A DNA stretch of 14,138 bases. It comes from JANNSW01 sp031431235 (GTDB lineage Bacteria; Pseudomonadota; Alphaproteobacteria; Rhizobiales; Hyphomicrobiaceae). A model generated the notes under the pieces. That model worked only from the letters and a program-made list of their open reading frames with translations, did no database searches and was not told where the DNA came from. Both the position numbers and the translations under genes were made by a program. This document shows, piece by piece, positions 1 to 7,869 of this stretch. How positions within the stretch are numbered: position 1 is the first letter of the stretch; each line of letters begins with the position of its first letter. The stretch is from the NCBI GenBank assembly GCA_031431235.1, contig JANPDA010000130.1, forward strand, positions 1 through 14,138. Reading direction: 5' to 3'.

Positions 1-189
1 CGCTTTCCAGTCGTCCTGCTCGGGTGCCGGCTGGCGGGCGAGCCAGGCATCGAGGGCTTCCCGGAGCAGCTCGCTTTCGGTCCGGTCCGTCGCTTTCGCC
101 AGGGCTTTCAGCCGCCCGCTCTGCTCCTTGGTGAGTTGGAGCTGCTTGCGGATCATGGCTTGCGACGATTTGGCGACGCGGTCTTGCAT
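1..189 (-). CDS. Ribbon-helix-helix antitoxin-like protein, 3' end outside window
   Basis: The 63 visible codons read from ATG at 189 to the left edge without a stop, so the C-terminus is missing. After a basic start (MQDRVAKSSQAMIRKQLQL) comes a short strand-like segment, then TKEQSGRLKALAKATDRTES and ELLREALDAWLA, the strand-helix-turn-helix spacing of CopG/MetJ-type ribbon-helix-helix DNA-binding proteins. An in-frame TAG at 199-201 makes this the first possible ATG, but Met12 is an alternative and no strong ribosome binding site is visible. Many such proteins are antitoxins transcribed ahead of their toxin; here a partner would lie left of base 1. Family assignment comes from pattern only. 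A stand-alone small regulator is the main alternative. Confidence 0.62.
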   Translation of the reverse strand, partial: MQDRVAKSSQAMIRKQLQLTKEQSGRLKALAKATDRTESELLREALDAWLARQPAPEQDDWKA

Positions 190-193
190 GGCT

Positions 194-218
194 GGAACCT
201 ACGGCGGAACCTGCTTCC
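194..218. promoter_or_regulatory. Possible operator: repeated GGAACC upstream of the RHH gene
   Basis: GGAACC occurs at 194-199 and again at 206-211, a 12-base period, and the second copy runs into TTCC at 215-218 so that GGAA...TTCC is an inverted repeat. Ribbon-helix-helix proteins commonly bind short repeated half-sites over their own promoter about one helical turn apart. The position just ahead of the antitoxin-like start fits autoregulation, but this is inference from spacing alone. Confidence 0.2.
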
Positions 219-355
219 ATGCAATGCGCGGCGAGAGCCGTGATGCCCGGCCGTGGCTGCCATCGGTGCGTCGGTGTCCATGACGCTTGAGCCCGCCTCA
301 TGCTCGTGTAATTTGGCCCCGCCGAGCGGTTGCGCCGGCGCCATGGGGGGCTCGC

Positions 356-1327
356 ATGCTGATCACCTACGACCTCGTTGCCGGCTCCTTGCGCCGTCGC
401 GAAGGCGAGCCACGCCTTGCGCCCGAGACCGCCTGGATCGACCTCGTCAGCCCCTCCCTCGAGGAGGAGCGATTGATCGAGGAAGCCCTGAAGCTCGATA
501 TTCCAACCCGCGAGGAGTTGCAGGAGATCGAGGCCTCGAGCCGCCTCTACTTCGAGGACGGCGCTCATTTCATGACGGCAACGCTGCTGATCCAGATCGA
601 CGCGCCCAAGCCCGTCACCACGACCGTCACCTTCATCCTGACCGAGACGCAACTGGTGACGATCCGCTACGCCGAGCCCCACTCGTTCGAGATGTTCGCG
701 AGCCGGGCGCAGAAGGGCCAGATCGATTGTGTCTCGCCGACGGCCATGCTGATGGGCCTGCTCGAGATCGTGATCGATCGCCATGCCGACCTGGTCGAGC
801 GGATCCAGCGCGAGATGGATTCGCTGACTGACACGATCTTCAATTTCAGGCGGGACCGGAAGTCGACGAGCCGGCGCTTCGAGGTCACACTCAAGACGAT
901 CGGGCACGAGGGCGATCTCGCCGCCAAGGCTCGCGACTGCCTCACCTCGATCGCGCGCCTCATCACCTACTTCGCCCAGGTCTCCAGCGAGAGGAAGAAC
1001 GACAAGGCCGTGCGCGCCCGCATCAAAACCGCTGCCCGCGACGTGCAGTCGATCGCCGACCACGTGCATTACCTGCTCGGCCAGATCACCTTCCTGCTCG
1101 ACGCAACACTCGGCATGATCAGCATCGAGCAGAACGCCATCATCAAGTTCTTCTCGGTGGTCGCGGTGGTGTTCCTGCCGCCGACGCTGATCGCCTCGCT
1201 CTACGGCATGAATTTCCGCAACATGCCCGAGCTCGACTGGCCCTGGGGCTATCCGCTCGCGATCCTGCTGATGGTGCTGTCGGCGGTGCTGCCGGTCTGG
1301 TGGTTCAAACGGCAAGGGTGGTTGTAG
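356..1327 (+). CDS. corA: CorA-family magnesium/divalent cation transporter
   Basis: A 323-residue inner-membrane channel protein for Mg2+ (possibly Co2+/Ni2+). The CorA signature is intact near the C-terminus: YGMN at 283-286 followed by MPEL at 290-293, which form the pore mouth and periplasmic loop. Two membrane helices flank it, about residues 264-283 and 298-316, and the protein ends with a short basic cytoplasmic tail (FKRQGWL). Residues 1-250 are the charged soluble funnel and long stalk helix expected of the pentamer. ATG 356 is chosen because homology-like sequence begins at MLITYDLV and a G-run (345-350) lies just upstream. The frame is open to an ATG at 287, but the extra 23 residues are proline/arginine-rich and unconvincing. 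It stands alone, convergent with the next gene. Confidence 0.93.
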   Translation: MLITYDLVAGSLRRREGEPRLAPETAWIDLVSPSLEEERLIEEALKLDIPTREELQEIEASSRLYFEDGAHFMTATLLIQIDAPKPVTTTVTFILTETQLVTIRYAEPHSFEMFASRAQKGQIDCVSPTAMLMGLLEIVIDRHADLVERIQREMDSLTDTIFNFRRDRKSTSRRFEVTLKTIGHEGDLAAKARDCLTSIARLITYFAQVSSERKNDKAVRARIKTAARDVQSIADHVHYLLGQITFLLDATLGMISIEQNAIIKFFSVVAVVFLPPTLIASLYGMNFRNMPELDWPWGYPLAILLMVLSAVLPVWWFKRQGWL

Positions 1328-1410
1328 GTGTTGGCGTTGCGTTTCCCCGGACGGCCATGGAAATCGGGAAGTGATCAACCGCGGACGGTACTACGGGTTG
1401 CAACGAGGAT

Positions 1411-1428
1411 AGGCCGGGCGCGGGGCCT
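1411..1428. terminator. Weak hairpin between convergent corA and the next gene
   Basis: AGGCC (1411-1415) and GGCCT (1424-1428) can pair around an 8-base G-rich loop in the 125-base gap between two convergent genes. No T-run follows on either strand, so it is not a classical intrinsic terminator. The rest of the gap (1328-1452) holds nothing else I can name. Confidence 0.2.
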
Positions 1429-1452
1429 GTTGACGAAGCAGGAACCGATCGC

Positions 1453-2451
1453 TCAAGCCGCCCGCGCGATCAGTGGCAGCAGCGAGGGATGCACCTTCGG
1501 GCTCTCGGCGCGCAGGAACGAGAGCAAGGCGCGCTCGTTGACTTTCAGCACGCCGTCGCGACCGATCCGCTCGGCGAGCCAGGAGGCTTCCAGCTCGGTC
1601 ACCGCTTCCGCCGTCACGATCGCCCGGTGCTGTTGCGCCAGGCGATCGAGCGCCGTCGCTTCCCAGTCCTGCTCGTGATAGGCGTCGAACACGCCGCTGA
1701 GGCCGCGCTGCAGCATCTTGGCGAGCACGCTGCCGAATGACAGCTCGTCGCGCTCCTCCAGCCATTGCTCGGCGGCGAGTGCCTGCTCGCGGCTCGGCAC
1801 CTGATAGCCCGACGCCGCCATCAGATGGTTGGCGATCGCCTTGACGAAGAGGTCCGACCAGGCCGGATCGTTGCGGCTCTCCTCGGTCGCGTCGTTGATG
1901 TCGAACAGGATCTCCGCCTCGGCGCGGGTGACCGCAATGTGCCCATCACCGCCGAAGCCGTAGAGCACGCGCCGGATCGAGTGGACCTCATCGGCGGTGA
2001 CGACGCCCGGGTCGCCCGCCACGCCCGGATGGACGAGCGAACGGCCTTCGACGATCGCCCGCTTCATCTCGCCGAGCGTGAAGTCGACGAGCCGCTCGGG
2101 CACATAGGACGCCGCCTCGATGATCTTGACCAGCAGCTCGAGCTCCGTCGCGGTCTCGACGACGCCCTCGCGTGTGACCCGCTCGATCAGCCAATTGGCA
2201 TTGTGGGACGTGACGTAGCCCTGCGGCAGCGCCTGATGGACCACGAAATCGGTCAACGCCTCGACGAAGAAGACGTTCCACTCGAGGCAATGCTCGCCCG
2301 ACCCGAGATTGATGTCGAACAGGGTCTCGGCCTCGTGCGGCTCGATCGTTCCATTCTCGAAGACGGCGCGCCGCAGCGCGAGCACGTCATCGGCCGTGAC
2401 CGTGCCTTTCAGCTTCAGGCTCTCCAGATCGAGCGCACGCTCGTTGCTCAT
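1453..2451 (-). CDS. Uncharacterised protein with about five internal helical repeats
   Basis: I do not recognise a named function. The 332-residue protein is acidic, soluble (no signal peptide or membrane segment) and internally repetitive. Segments starting near residues 18 (VTADDVLALRRAVF), 80 (VTSHNANWLIERVT), 151 (VTADEVHSIRRVLY), 218 (VPSREQALAAEQWL) and 279 (VTAEAVTELEASWL) share the plan VTxxxVxxLxxxhhxxGxhxxxEAxxLhxI. Units 1 and 3 both end in LFDIN. The small acidic helical units recall TerB-like folds, but this is only a resemblance. ATG 2451 is preceded by GGGGA four bases away; the frame stays open to 2598, but that extension looks non-coding. It is transcribed away from the sox operon and shares its upstream region, so co-regulation is possible but unproven. 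Confidence 0.8.
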   Translation of the reverse strand: MSNERALDLESLKLKGTVTADDVLALRRAVFENGTIEPHEAETLFDINLGSGEHCLEWNVFFVEALTDFVVHQALPQGYVTSHNANWLIERVTREGVVETATELELLVKIIEAASYVPERLVDFTLGEMKRAIVEGRSLVHPGVAGDPGVVTADEVHSIRRVLYGFGGDGHIAVTRAEAEILFDINDATEESRNDPAWSDLFVKAIANHLMAASGYQVPSREQALAAEQWLEERDELSFGSVLAKMLQRGLSGVFDAYHEQDWEATALDRLAQQHRAIVTAEAVTELEASWLAERIGRDGVLKVNERALLSFLRAESPKVHPSLLPLIARAA

Positions 2452-2529
2452 GACATCCCCGCGAATTCCGGCCCAATGGGGAAGAAAATAGGCGGGCATG
2501 CTTACCAAATGCCTAACGGCACTCCCGAT

Positions 2530-2554
2530 TTCGGCCGGCACCCCCGAGGCCGAA
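2530..2554. promoter_or_regulatory. Inverted repeat in the divergent promoter region upstream of soxB
   Basis: TTCGGCC (2530-2536) and GGCCGAA (2548-2554) form a perfect 7-bp inverted repeat with an 11-base spacer. It lies in the 207-base region between the minus-strand repeat protein (starting at 2451) and soxB (starting at 2659). The location suits an operator controlling one or both transcripts. No matching regulator gene is in the window. Confidence 0.3.
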
Positions 2555-2591
2555 CAAAAGGATGGCACCAACAGGCAGGAAGACCGCGGGA

Positions 2592-2620
2592 TTGACAAGC
2601 GCGGGAGCAGGGCGCAATCG
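2592..2620 (+). promoter_or_regulatory. Candidate soxB promoter (-35 TTGACA)
   Basis: A consensus TTGACA lies at 2592-2597, 62 bases ahead of the soxB ATG. The expected -10 position, about 2614-2620 (CAATCG), matches the sigma-70 consensus poorly, although -10 boxes are often weak in GC-rich alphaproteobacteria. Transcription would begin near 2627, giving a leader of about 30 bases. Confidence 0.33.
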
Positions 2621-2658
2621 GGCTGTCCTGCCTCCTATCCCGTCTCCGGTCCCCTCCC

Positions 2659-3915
2659 ATGCAGCGCTACTCCGCCTTCGCTCTCTTGAAGCATGCGCTG
2701 TCCGGCAACGAGCGGTGGGCACGGGCTTGGCGCTCGGGCGCGCCGAAGCCGGGCTATGACGTCATCATCATCGGAGGCGGCGGGCACGGGCTCGCGACCG
2801 CCTACTACCTCGCCAAGAACCATGGCGTGCGCCGGATTGCCGTGCTCGAGCGCGGCTCGATCGGCTCGGGCAATGTCGGGCGCAATACGACGATCATCCG
2901 CTCCAACTACATGATCGGCGCCAATACCGCATTCTTCGAGTTCTCCCTGAAGTTGTGGGAGGGCCTCTCGCACGATCTCAATTTCAACTGCATGGTCTCC
3001 CATCGCGGCCAGCTGGTGCTCGGCCATGGTCCGGGGCAGATGGACGTGCATGCGCGGCGCGGCAATACCATGCGGTTGAACGGCATCGATGCCGAGCTGC
3101 TCGACCGCGACGAGGTGATGAAGCTCGCGCCCTATCTCGACTATTCGAAGGAGGCGCGCTTTCCGATCCATGGTGGCCTGCTGCAGCCGCGGGCGGGCAC
3201 CGCGCGCCACGACGCTGTCGCCTGGGGCTATGCGCGTGCCGCCGACGACTACGGCGTCGACATCATCGAGAACTGCGAGGTGAAGGGCATTGTGCGCGAG
3301 GGTGGCCGCGCGGTTGCAGTCGAGACCTCACGGGGACGCATCGATGCGCCCAAGATCGGGATTGCCGTCGCCGGCCATTCCTCCCACGTGGCCGCCATGG
3401 CCGGGCTCGAGATCCCGGTCGAGAGCCATGTGCTGCAGGCCTTCGTTTCCGAAGCCATCAAGCCGCTGGTCCACCACGTCATCTCGTTTGGCGCCGAGCT
3501 GTTCTATCTCTCCCAATCCGACAAGGGCGGCCTCGTGTTCGGCGGGCACATCGATGGCTTCAACACCTACACCCAGCGCGGCCAGCTCGCGCGCGCCCAG
3601 ACCGTCGCCGAATGCGCCGTGTCGCTGATGCCGATGCTGTCGCGGTTGAGGCTGCTGCGCTCCTGGGGCGGCATCCAGGACATGACGCCGGACGGCTCGC
3701 CCTTCATCTGCAAGACGCCGGTTGCAGGCCTCTACCTCAACGGCGGCTGGTGCTACCAGGGCTTCAAGGCGACGCCCGCGAGCGGCTGGACGTTCGCCCA
3801 CACCATCGCCAATGACGGCGAGCATGAGCTCAATCGCGCCTACTCGCTCGACCGCTTTCTTCAAGGCAAGGAGCTCGACGAGTTCGGCATCGGCAACTGG
3901 ACGTACAAGCAATGA
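2659..3915 (+). CDS. soxB: Sarcosine oxidase, beta subunit
   Basis: Flavoprotein subunit (418 residues) of heterotetrameric sarcosine oxidase, which oxidises N-methylglycine to glycine and passes the methyl-derived carbon to tetrahydrofolate. After an N-terminal stretch comes the FAD-binding DAO fold: YDVIIIGGGGHGLATAYYL with GGGGHG at 39-44, then RNTTIIRSNY at 75-84. The motif ARHDAV puts His184 where, from the Corynebacterium enzyme as I remember it, FMN is covalently bound to His173. The C-terminal part has the family's SWGGI (335-339) and NGGWCYQGFKATP (361-373). ATG 2659 is the only start giving a family-like N-terminus, yet the leader has no Shine-Dalgarno sequence (CCGGTCCCCTCCC). First gene of soxBDAG. 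Confidence 0.95.
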   Translation: MQRYSAFALLKHALSGNERWARAWRSGAPKPGYDVIIIGGGGHGLATAYYLAKNHGVRRIAVLERGSIGSGNVGRNTTIIRSNYMIGANTAFFEFSLKLWEGLSHDLNFNCMVSHRGQLVLGHGPGQMDVHARRGNTMRLNGIDAELLDRDEVMKLAPYLDYSKEARFPIHGGLLQPRAGTARHDAVAWGYARAADDYGVDIIENCEVKGIVREGGRAVAVETSRGRIDAPKIGIAVAGHSSHVAAMAGLEIPVESHVLQAFVSEAIKPLVHHVISFGAELFYLSQSDKGGLVFGGHIDGFNTYTQRGQLARAQTVAECAVSLMPMLSRLRLLRSWGGIQDMTPDGSPFICKTPVAGLYLNGGWCYQGFKATPASGWTFAHTIANDGEHELNRAYSLDRFLQGKELDEFGIGNWTYKQ

Positions 3916-3979
3916 GTTGTGAGTTGTGATGGTGCTCGACGCACACGCAAAACCTGGCTGCACAATTCACAACACACAG
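3913..3979 (+). repeat. Heptad-based inverted repeat between soxB and soxD
   Basis: Immediately after the soxB stop, GTTGTGAGTTGTG (3916-3928) pairs with CACAATTCACAAC (3961-3973) over 13 positions with one G-U, enclosing a 32-base loop. The left side is made of seven-base units, TGAGTTG (3913-3919) and TGAGTTG (3920-3926). Read on the minus strand, the right side gives TGTGTTG and TGAATTG. The first unit supplies the soxB TGA. The element fills most of the 84-base gap and ends before the soxD ribosome binding site. It may protect upstream mRNA or tune expression within the operon. Confidence 0.75.
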
Positions 3980-3987
3980 TCGCACTC

Positions 3988-3992
3988 GAGGA
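3988..3992 (+). promoter_or_regulatory. Ribosome binding site fixing the soxD start
   Basis: GAGGA lies 7 bases ahead of ATG 4000. It selects this start over the upstream in-frame ATG at 3919, which would add residues encoded by the inverted repeat. Confidence 0.6.
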
Positions 3993-3999
3993 CACCGCC

Positions 4000-4272
4000 A
4001 TGCTGCGCCTGACTTGTCCGTTCTGCGGCGATCGCGACTATACCGAGTTCCGCTATGGGGGGGACGCGACCAAGACTCGGCCTGCCTCCGAGGAGACCGA
4101 CGCCGGCATTTGGCATGATCATCTGTTCTCCTTCCGCAATCCCAAGGGTCCCCATGTCGAGTACTGGCAGCACGTGCTCGGTTGCCGGCAGTGGATCGTG
4201 GTCGAGCGCGACACCGCAACCCACGAGATCGGCGCGACCCATCTCGCGCGCGACACGGGAGACCGGTCATGA
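4000..4272 (+). CDS. soxD: Sarcosine oxidase, delta subunit
   Basis: A 90-residue zinc-binding structural subunit of tetrameric sarcosine oxidase. The N-terminus MLRLTCPFCGDRD gives Cys6 and Cys9, and QHVLGC gives His58 and Cys62. This C-x2-C...H-x3-C set matches the zinc site known for the family (C6, C9, H59, C63 in characterised enzymes, from memory). DYTEFRYGGDA (13-23) is also typical. Length is normal. The stop overlaps the soxA start as ATGA (4269-4272), which implies translational coupling with the large subunit. Confidence 0.94.
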   Translation: MLRLTCPFCGDRDYTEFRYGGDATKTRPASEETDAGIWHDHLFSFRNPKGPHVEYWQHVLGCRQWIVVERDTATHEIGATHLARDTGDRS

Positions 4273-7262
4273 CGGCCTATCGCCTGTCCAGGGGTGGCCG
4301 CATCGACCGCCGCCGCCCTGTCGCCTTCCTGTTCGACGGCAAGCCCCAGATCGGCTTTGCCGGCGACACGATTGCCTCGGCTCTGCTCGGCAACGGCGTG
4401 ATGCTGCTTGGCCGCGGCTTCAAATATCATCGGCCGCGTGGCGTGTTCGCGGCCGGTCCCGAGGAGCCCAATGCCCTGCTGACGCTGGGCGAAGCAGGAC
4501 GCCGCGAGCCCAACATCGCGGCCACCACGGCCGAGCTGGTCGATGGCATCGTGGCCCAGAGCCAGAATCGCTGGCCCTCGCTCGCGCTCGATCTGATGGC
4601 GATCAACCAGCTCGCCGCCCCGGTGCTCGGCGCGGGCTTCTACTACAAGACCTTTATGGGTCCGGCGAAGAAGTCCTGGATGCGCTACGAGCCGCTGATC
4701 CGGCGCGCGGCCGGCCTCGGCAAGGCAGGAGTCGCAGCCGATCCCGATCGCTACGAGGGCCGTCACGAATTCACCGACGTGCTGGTGATCGGCGCGGGAC
4801 CGGCTGGCCTTGCCGCCGCGATCGCTGCCGGACGATCGGGCGCACGGGTGCTGCTCGTCGAGCAGGACTTCGCGCTCGGCGGCTCGCTGCTGTCCGAGCC
4901 GGCTGGGGCTCTGGAGGCCGACTGGCTGGCTGAGCGCATCGCCGACCTCGGGCGGCTCGGCGACGTCACGGTGCTGACCCGCACCACCGCCTTCGGGCTC
5001 TACGACGGCAACACGGCGGGGCTGACCGAGCGGCGCGACCACGAGCGGCCCGATCCCGCATCCGGGCGCGCGCGACAGGTCACTGTCACGGTCAGAGCCG
5101 GCGCGATCATCTTTGCGACCGGCGCGATCGAGCGCCCGCTGGTGCTGGCCAACAACGACCGCCCGGGCGTGATGCTCGCGTCGGCCGCACGCACCTATCT
5201 CAACCGTTTCGGCGTCGCATCCGGCAAACGCATCGTGGTCGCAACCAACAATGACAGCGCCTATCGCGCGGCATTCGATCTGGCGGATGCTGGCGCCGCC
5301 GTGACGATCGCCGACCTGCGGGCGGCCCCCGACGAGATCCTCGCAGCCCGTGCGCGGGCGAAGGGCATCGCGCTATTGCCAGGCACGGCGGTTGCCGAGG
5401 TGCTGGGTCGTCGCGCCGTCGCGGGTGTGCGGCTTGCCGATTGGAAAGGCGAGGATCAACCGATCGGCTCGGCTCGGGAGTCGATCGAGGCCGACTCCGT
5501 CCTGCTCGCTGGTGGTTGGTCGCCAACCGTGCATCTGACCTCTCATCGTGGCATCAAGCCGGTCTGGCGGGAGGACATCGCCACCTTCGTTCCGGGCGGC
5601 TTCGCGGCCGGCCAGGTCGGCGCGGGCGCAGTGATCGGCACGTTCACGCTCGCGGGCGCCATTCTCGAGGGCGCCACTGCCGGCGCGCGCTCCGCCCAGG
5701 CGCTCGGCCACGACCGGTCGGGGGCGGCCGACATTGCGATCCCCGCCGCCGACCGCGGTGAGGACGGCGATCTCCGCATCCTGCCCGCCTGGCGCATCCC
5801 CTCGCGCCGGCATGGCAAGGCCTTCGTCGACCTGCAGAACGATGTGACAGTGGACGACGTCACCCAAGCCTGGCGCGAAGGCTACCGCGCGGTCGAGCAC
5901 CTGAAGCGATACACCACGCTCGGCATGGGCACCGACCAGGGCAAGACCTCCAACATCAATGCCCTCGCCCTGATGGCGGGGCTCAGCGGCGCGGAGATCG
6001 CCGAGGTCGGGACCACTACGTTCCGCCCGCCCTATACGCCGGTTGCGCTGGGAGCGCTCGCCGGCAGAGCTGTCGGCGCCCACTTCCGTCCGGTCAGGCG
6101 CTCGCCCCTGCACGACTGGCATGTAGCCAACGGCGCGACCTTCATCGAGGCAGGACCCTGGTTGCGGGCCTGGTACTATGCCTGGGCTGGCGCCACGCCC
6201 GCGGAGGCCTACATCAAGGAAATGGAGGTGGTCCGTCGCGGGGTCGGGATTGCCGACGTCTCGACGCTGGGCAAGATCGACGTGCAGGGGCCGGACGCCG
6301 CGGAGCTGCTGAACCGCGTCTATGTGAACGGTTTCCTGAAGCTCGCATCCGGCAAGGCCCGCTATGGCGTGATGCTGCACGATGACGGAACGGTGCTCGA
6401 TGACGGCACCACGACACGGCTCTCCGATACGCGATTCTTCATGACGACGACGACGGCGCAGGCCGGCGAGGTCATGAGCTGGCTCGAATACCTGCTGCAG
6501 ACCGCGTGGAAGGACCTTCGCGTCCATGTCTCCTCGCTCACCGACGAGTGGGCCGGCATGTCGGTCTCGGGCCCCAAGGCGCGCGAGGCGTTGCAGCTGG
6601 CCCTGCCGGGCGAGGACCTCTCGGGCGAGCGGCTCCCCTACATGGGCGCGATCGAGACGGCGCTCGAGGGCGTCCCGCTCAGGATCATCCGCCTCTCGTT
6701 CTCGGGCGAGCTCGCCTACGAGGTGTTCACGCCGGCCGACTATGGCATCGCCGTTTGGCAGCATATCCTGACGGCGGCAGCGCCGCTCGGCATGAAGCCT
6801 TATGGGCTGGAAGCGCTGGCGAGCCTTCGCATCGAGAAGGGGCATGTGGCTGGCCTCGAGATCGACCACCGCAACACGCTTGCCGATCTGGGGCTCGCCA
6901 AGATGGCCGGCCGCGAGAAATCCTTTGTTGGCAAATCGCTGATGCAACGGCCCAATCTCAACCGCGAGGACCGTTGGAGCCTCGTTGGTCTCGAATCGCT
7001 CGAGCCCGACAAAAAAGTGCGCGGCGGCTCGATCCTGTTTGCGCCGGGCGAGGAGCTGAAGGGCCACGGCCATGGCTATATCACCTCCGTCACCTGGTCA
7101 GTCGAGCTCGACAGGACGATCGCGCTGGCGCTCTATGATGGCGCTTTGAAGCACGAGGGCGAGGAAGTGATCGCCGCCTTCCCGCTGAAGGACGAGCAGG
7201 TCCGGCTGCGGATCGTCTCGCCCCACTTCATCGACCGGGAAGGAAAACGCCTCCATGCTTGA
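4269..7262 (+). CDS. soxA: Sarcosine oxidase, alpha subunit
   Basis: A 997-residue subunit, the usual size. Residues 1-110 form a ferredoxin-like domain without cluster cysteines, with the family hallmark GFKYHRPRGVFAAGPEEPN (50-68). A dinucleotide-binding domain follows (VLVIGAGPAG, glycines at 175, 177 and 180), with the ATGAIERPLVLANNDRPGVM segment at 283-302. The C-terminal half, from about 605, resembles the aminomethyltransferase GcvT and binds tetrahydrofolate (DVSTLGKIDVQGPDA at 663-677, LRIEKGH at 853-859). The subunit binds NAD and makes 5,10-methylene-tetrahydrofolate from the intermediate produced at the SoxB flavin. ATG 4269 overlaps the soxD stop. The frame is open back to 4182, but there it only re-reads soxD sequence. 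Confidence 0.95.
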   Translation: MTAYRLSRGGRIDRRRPVAFLFDGKPQIGFAGDTIASALLGNGVMLLGRGFKYHRPRGVFAAGPEEPNALLTLGEAGRREPNIAATTAELVDGIVAQSQNRWPSLALDLMAINQLAAPVLGAGFYYKTFMGPAKKSWMRYEPLIRRAAGLGKAGVAADPDRYEGRHEFTDVLVIGAGPAGLAAAIAAGRSGARVLLVEQDFALGGSLLSEPAGALEADWLAERIADLGRLGDVTVLTRTTAFGLYDGNTAGLTERRDHERPDPASGRARQVTVTVRAGAIIFATGAIERPLVLANNDRPGVMLASAARTYLNRFGVASGKRIVVATNNDSAYRAAFDLADAGAAVTIADLRAAPDEILAARARAKGIALLPGTAVAEVLGRRAVAGVRLADWKGEDQPIGSARESIEADSVLLAGGWSPTVHLTSHRGIKPVWREDIATFVPGGFAAGQVGAGAVIGTFTLAGAILEGATAGARSAQALGHDRSGAADIAIPAADRGEDGDLRILPAWRIPSRRHGKAFVDLQNDVTVDDVTQAWREGYRAVEHLKRYTTLGMGTDQGKTSNINALALMAGLSGAEIAEVGTTTFRPPYTPVALGALAGRAVGAHFRPVRRSPLHDWHVANGATFIEAGPWLRAWYYAWAGATPAEAYIKEMEVVRRGVGIADVSTLGKIDVQGPDAAELLNRVYVNGFLKLASGKARYGVMLHDDGTVLDDGTTTRLSDTRFFMTTTTAQAGEVMSWLEYLLQTAWKDLRVHVSSLTDEWAGMSVSGPKAREALQLALPGEDLSGERLPYMGAIETALEGVPLRIIRLSFSGELAYEVFTPADYGIAVWQHILTAAAPLGMKPYGLEALASLRIEKGHVAGLEIDHRNTLADLGLAKMAGREKSFVGKSLMQRPNLNREDRWSLVGLESLEPDKKVRGGSILFAPGEELKGHGHGYITSVTWSVELDRTIALALYDGALKHEGEEVIAAFPLKDEQVRLRIVSPHFIDREGKRLHA

Positions 7263-7869
7263 GCGGACATCGGCATTGGCGAGCGTGATCCCGGGCAAGG
7301 GCAAGCCGGGCGTGGGAGGCGCCATCGGCTTGCAGCTCGGCGAGGCTCGCGGTTTCGCGCTCATCCAGGTCGCAGGCTTCGCCAAGGCCATGGGCAAGGT
7401 CGAGTCGCGGCTTGCGGCACTGACCGGTGGACGTGTCCCCGAGAACGTGCGGATTCCCGTACAGACCGGGGCCGGTTGGGTGTTCCGGACAGGGCCCGAG
7501 CAGGTTTGGCTCGTGGTGCCGGCGGCGGGTGATGTGCTTGCCCGCCTCACCCGCGAGATCGCACCCGAATTCGGTGTGGTGACCGACCTCTCGCATAGCC
7601 GCACCCGCATCTTCATCGACGGCGCGAGATCCGTCGATGCCCTGAAGAAAGGGTTCCCCCTCGATCTCTCCGAAGCCTTTCTCGCAGCGGGCGAGGCTGC
7701 TCTGACCGGCGTCCATCACACTCCCGTTCTGCTCCATCGGGTGACGCGCGACCGGTTCGAGATCTACGCGATGCGCACCTTTGCACTGACCGTCTGGGCT
7801 TGGCTCGCCGATGCCTCGCACGAGTTCGGCTATGAAGTCGCCTCATCCGAGATGGGACATACGGTCTAG
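7255..7869 (+). CDS. soxG: Sarcosine oxidase, gamma subunit
   Basis: A 204-residue subunit that completes the tetramer. Family features are the LERTSAL start, the central DLSHSRTRIFIDG (110-122) and the following KKGFPLDLSEAF. It overlaps the end of soxA by 8 bases, so the four subunits are translated from a tightly coupled message. A purine-rich stretch (AGGAAAA from 7241) lies upstream of the ATG. The TAG stop (7867-7869) overlaps the left end of an inverted-repeat element. The folate genes that often accompany sox operons (glyA, purU, folD) are not in this window. Confidence 0.92.
   Translation: MLERTSALASVIPGKGKPGVGGAIGLQLGEARGFALIQVAGFAKAMGKVESRLAALTGGRVPENVRIPVQTGAGWVFRTGPEQVWLVVPAAGDVLARLTREIAPEFGVVTDLSHSRTRIFIDGARSVDALKKGFPLDLSEAFLAAGEAALTGVHHTPVLLHRVTRDRFEIYAMRTFALTVWAWLADASHEFGYEVASSEMGHTV

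Noticed and set aside
287..355. Upstream start for CorA at 287
   Set aside because: It adds 23 Pro/Arg/Ala-rich residues with no family character; MLITYDLV at 356 is a better N-terminus.
5373..7073. Long minus-strand open frame (566 codons) opposite soxA
   Set aside because: Mirror frame of soxA without recognisable domains or a credible start; typical of high-GC coding sequence.
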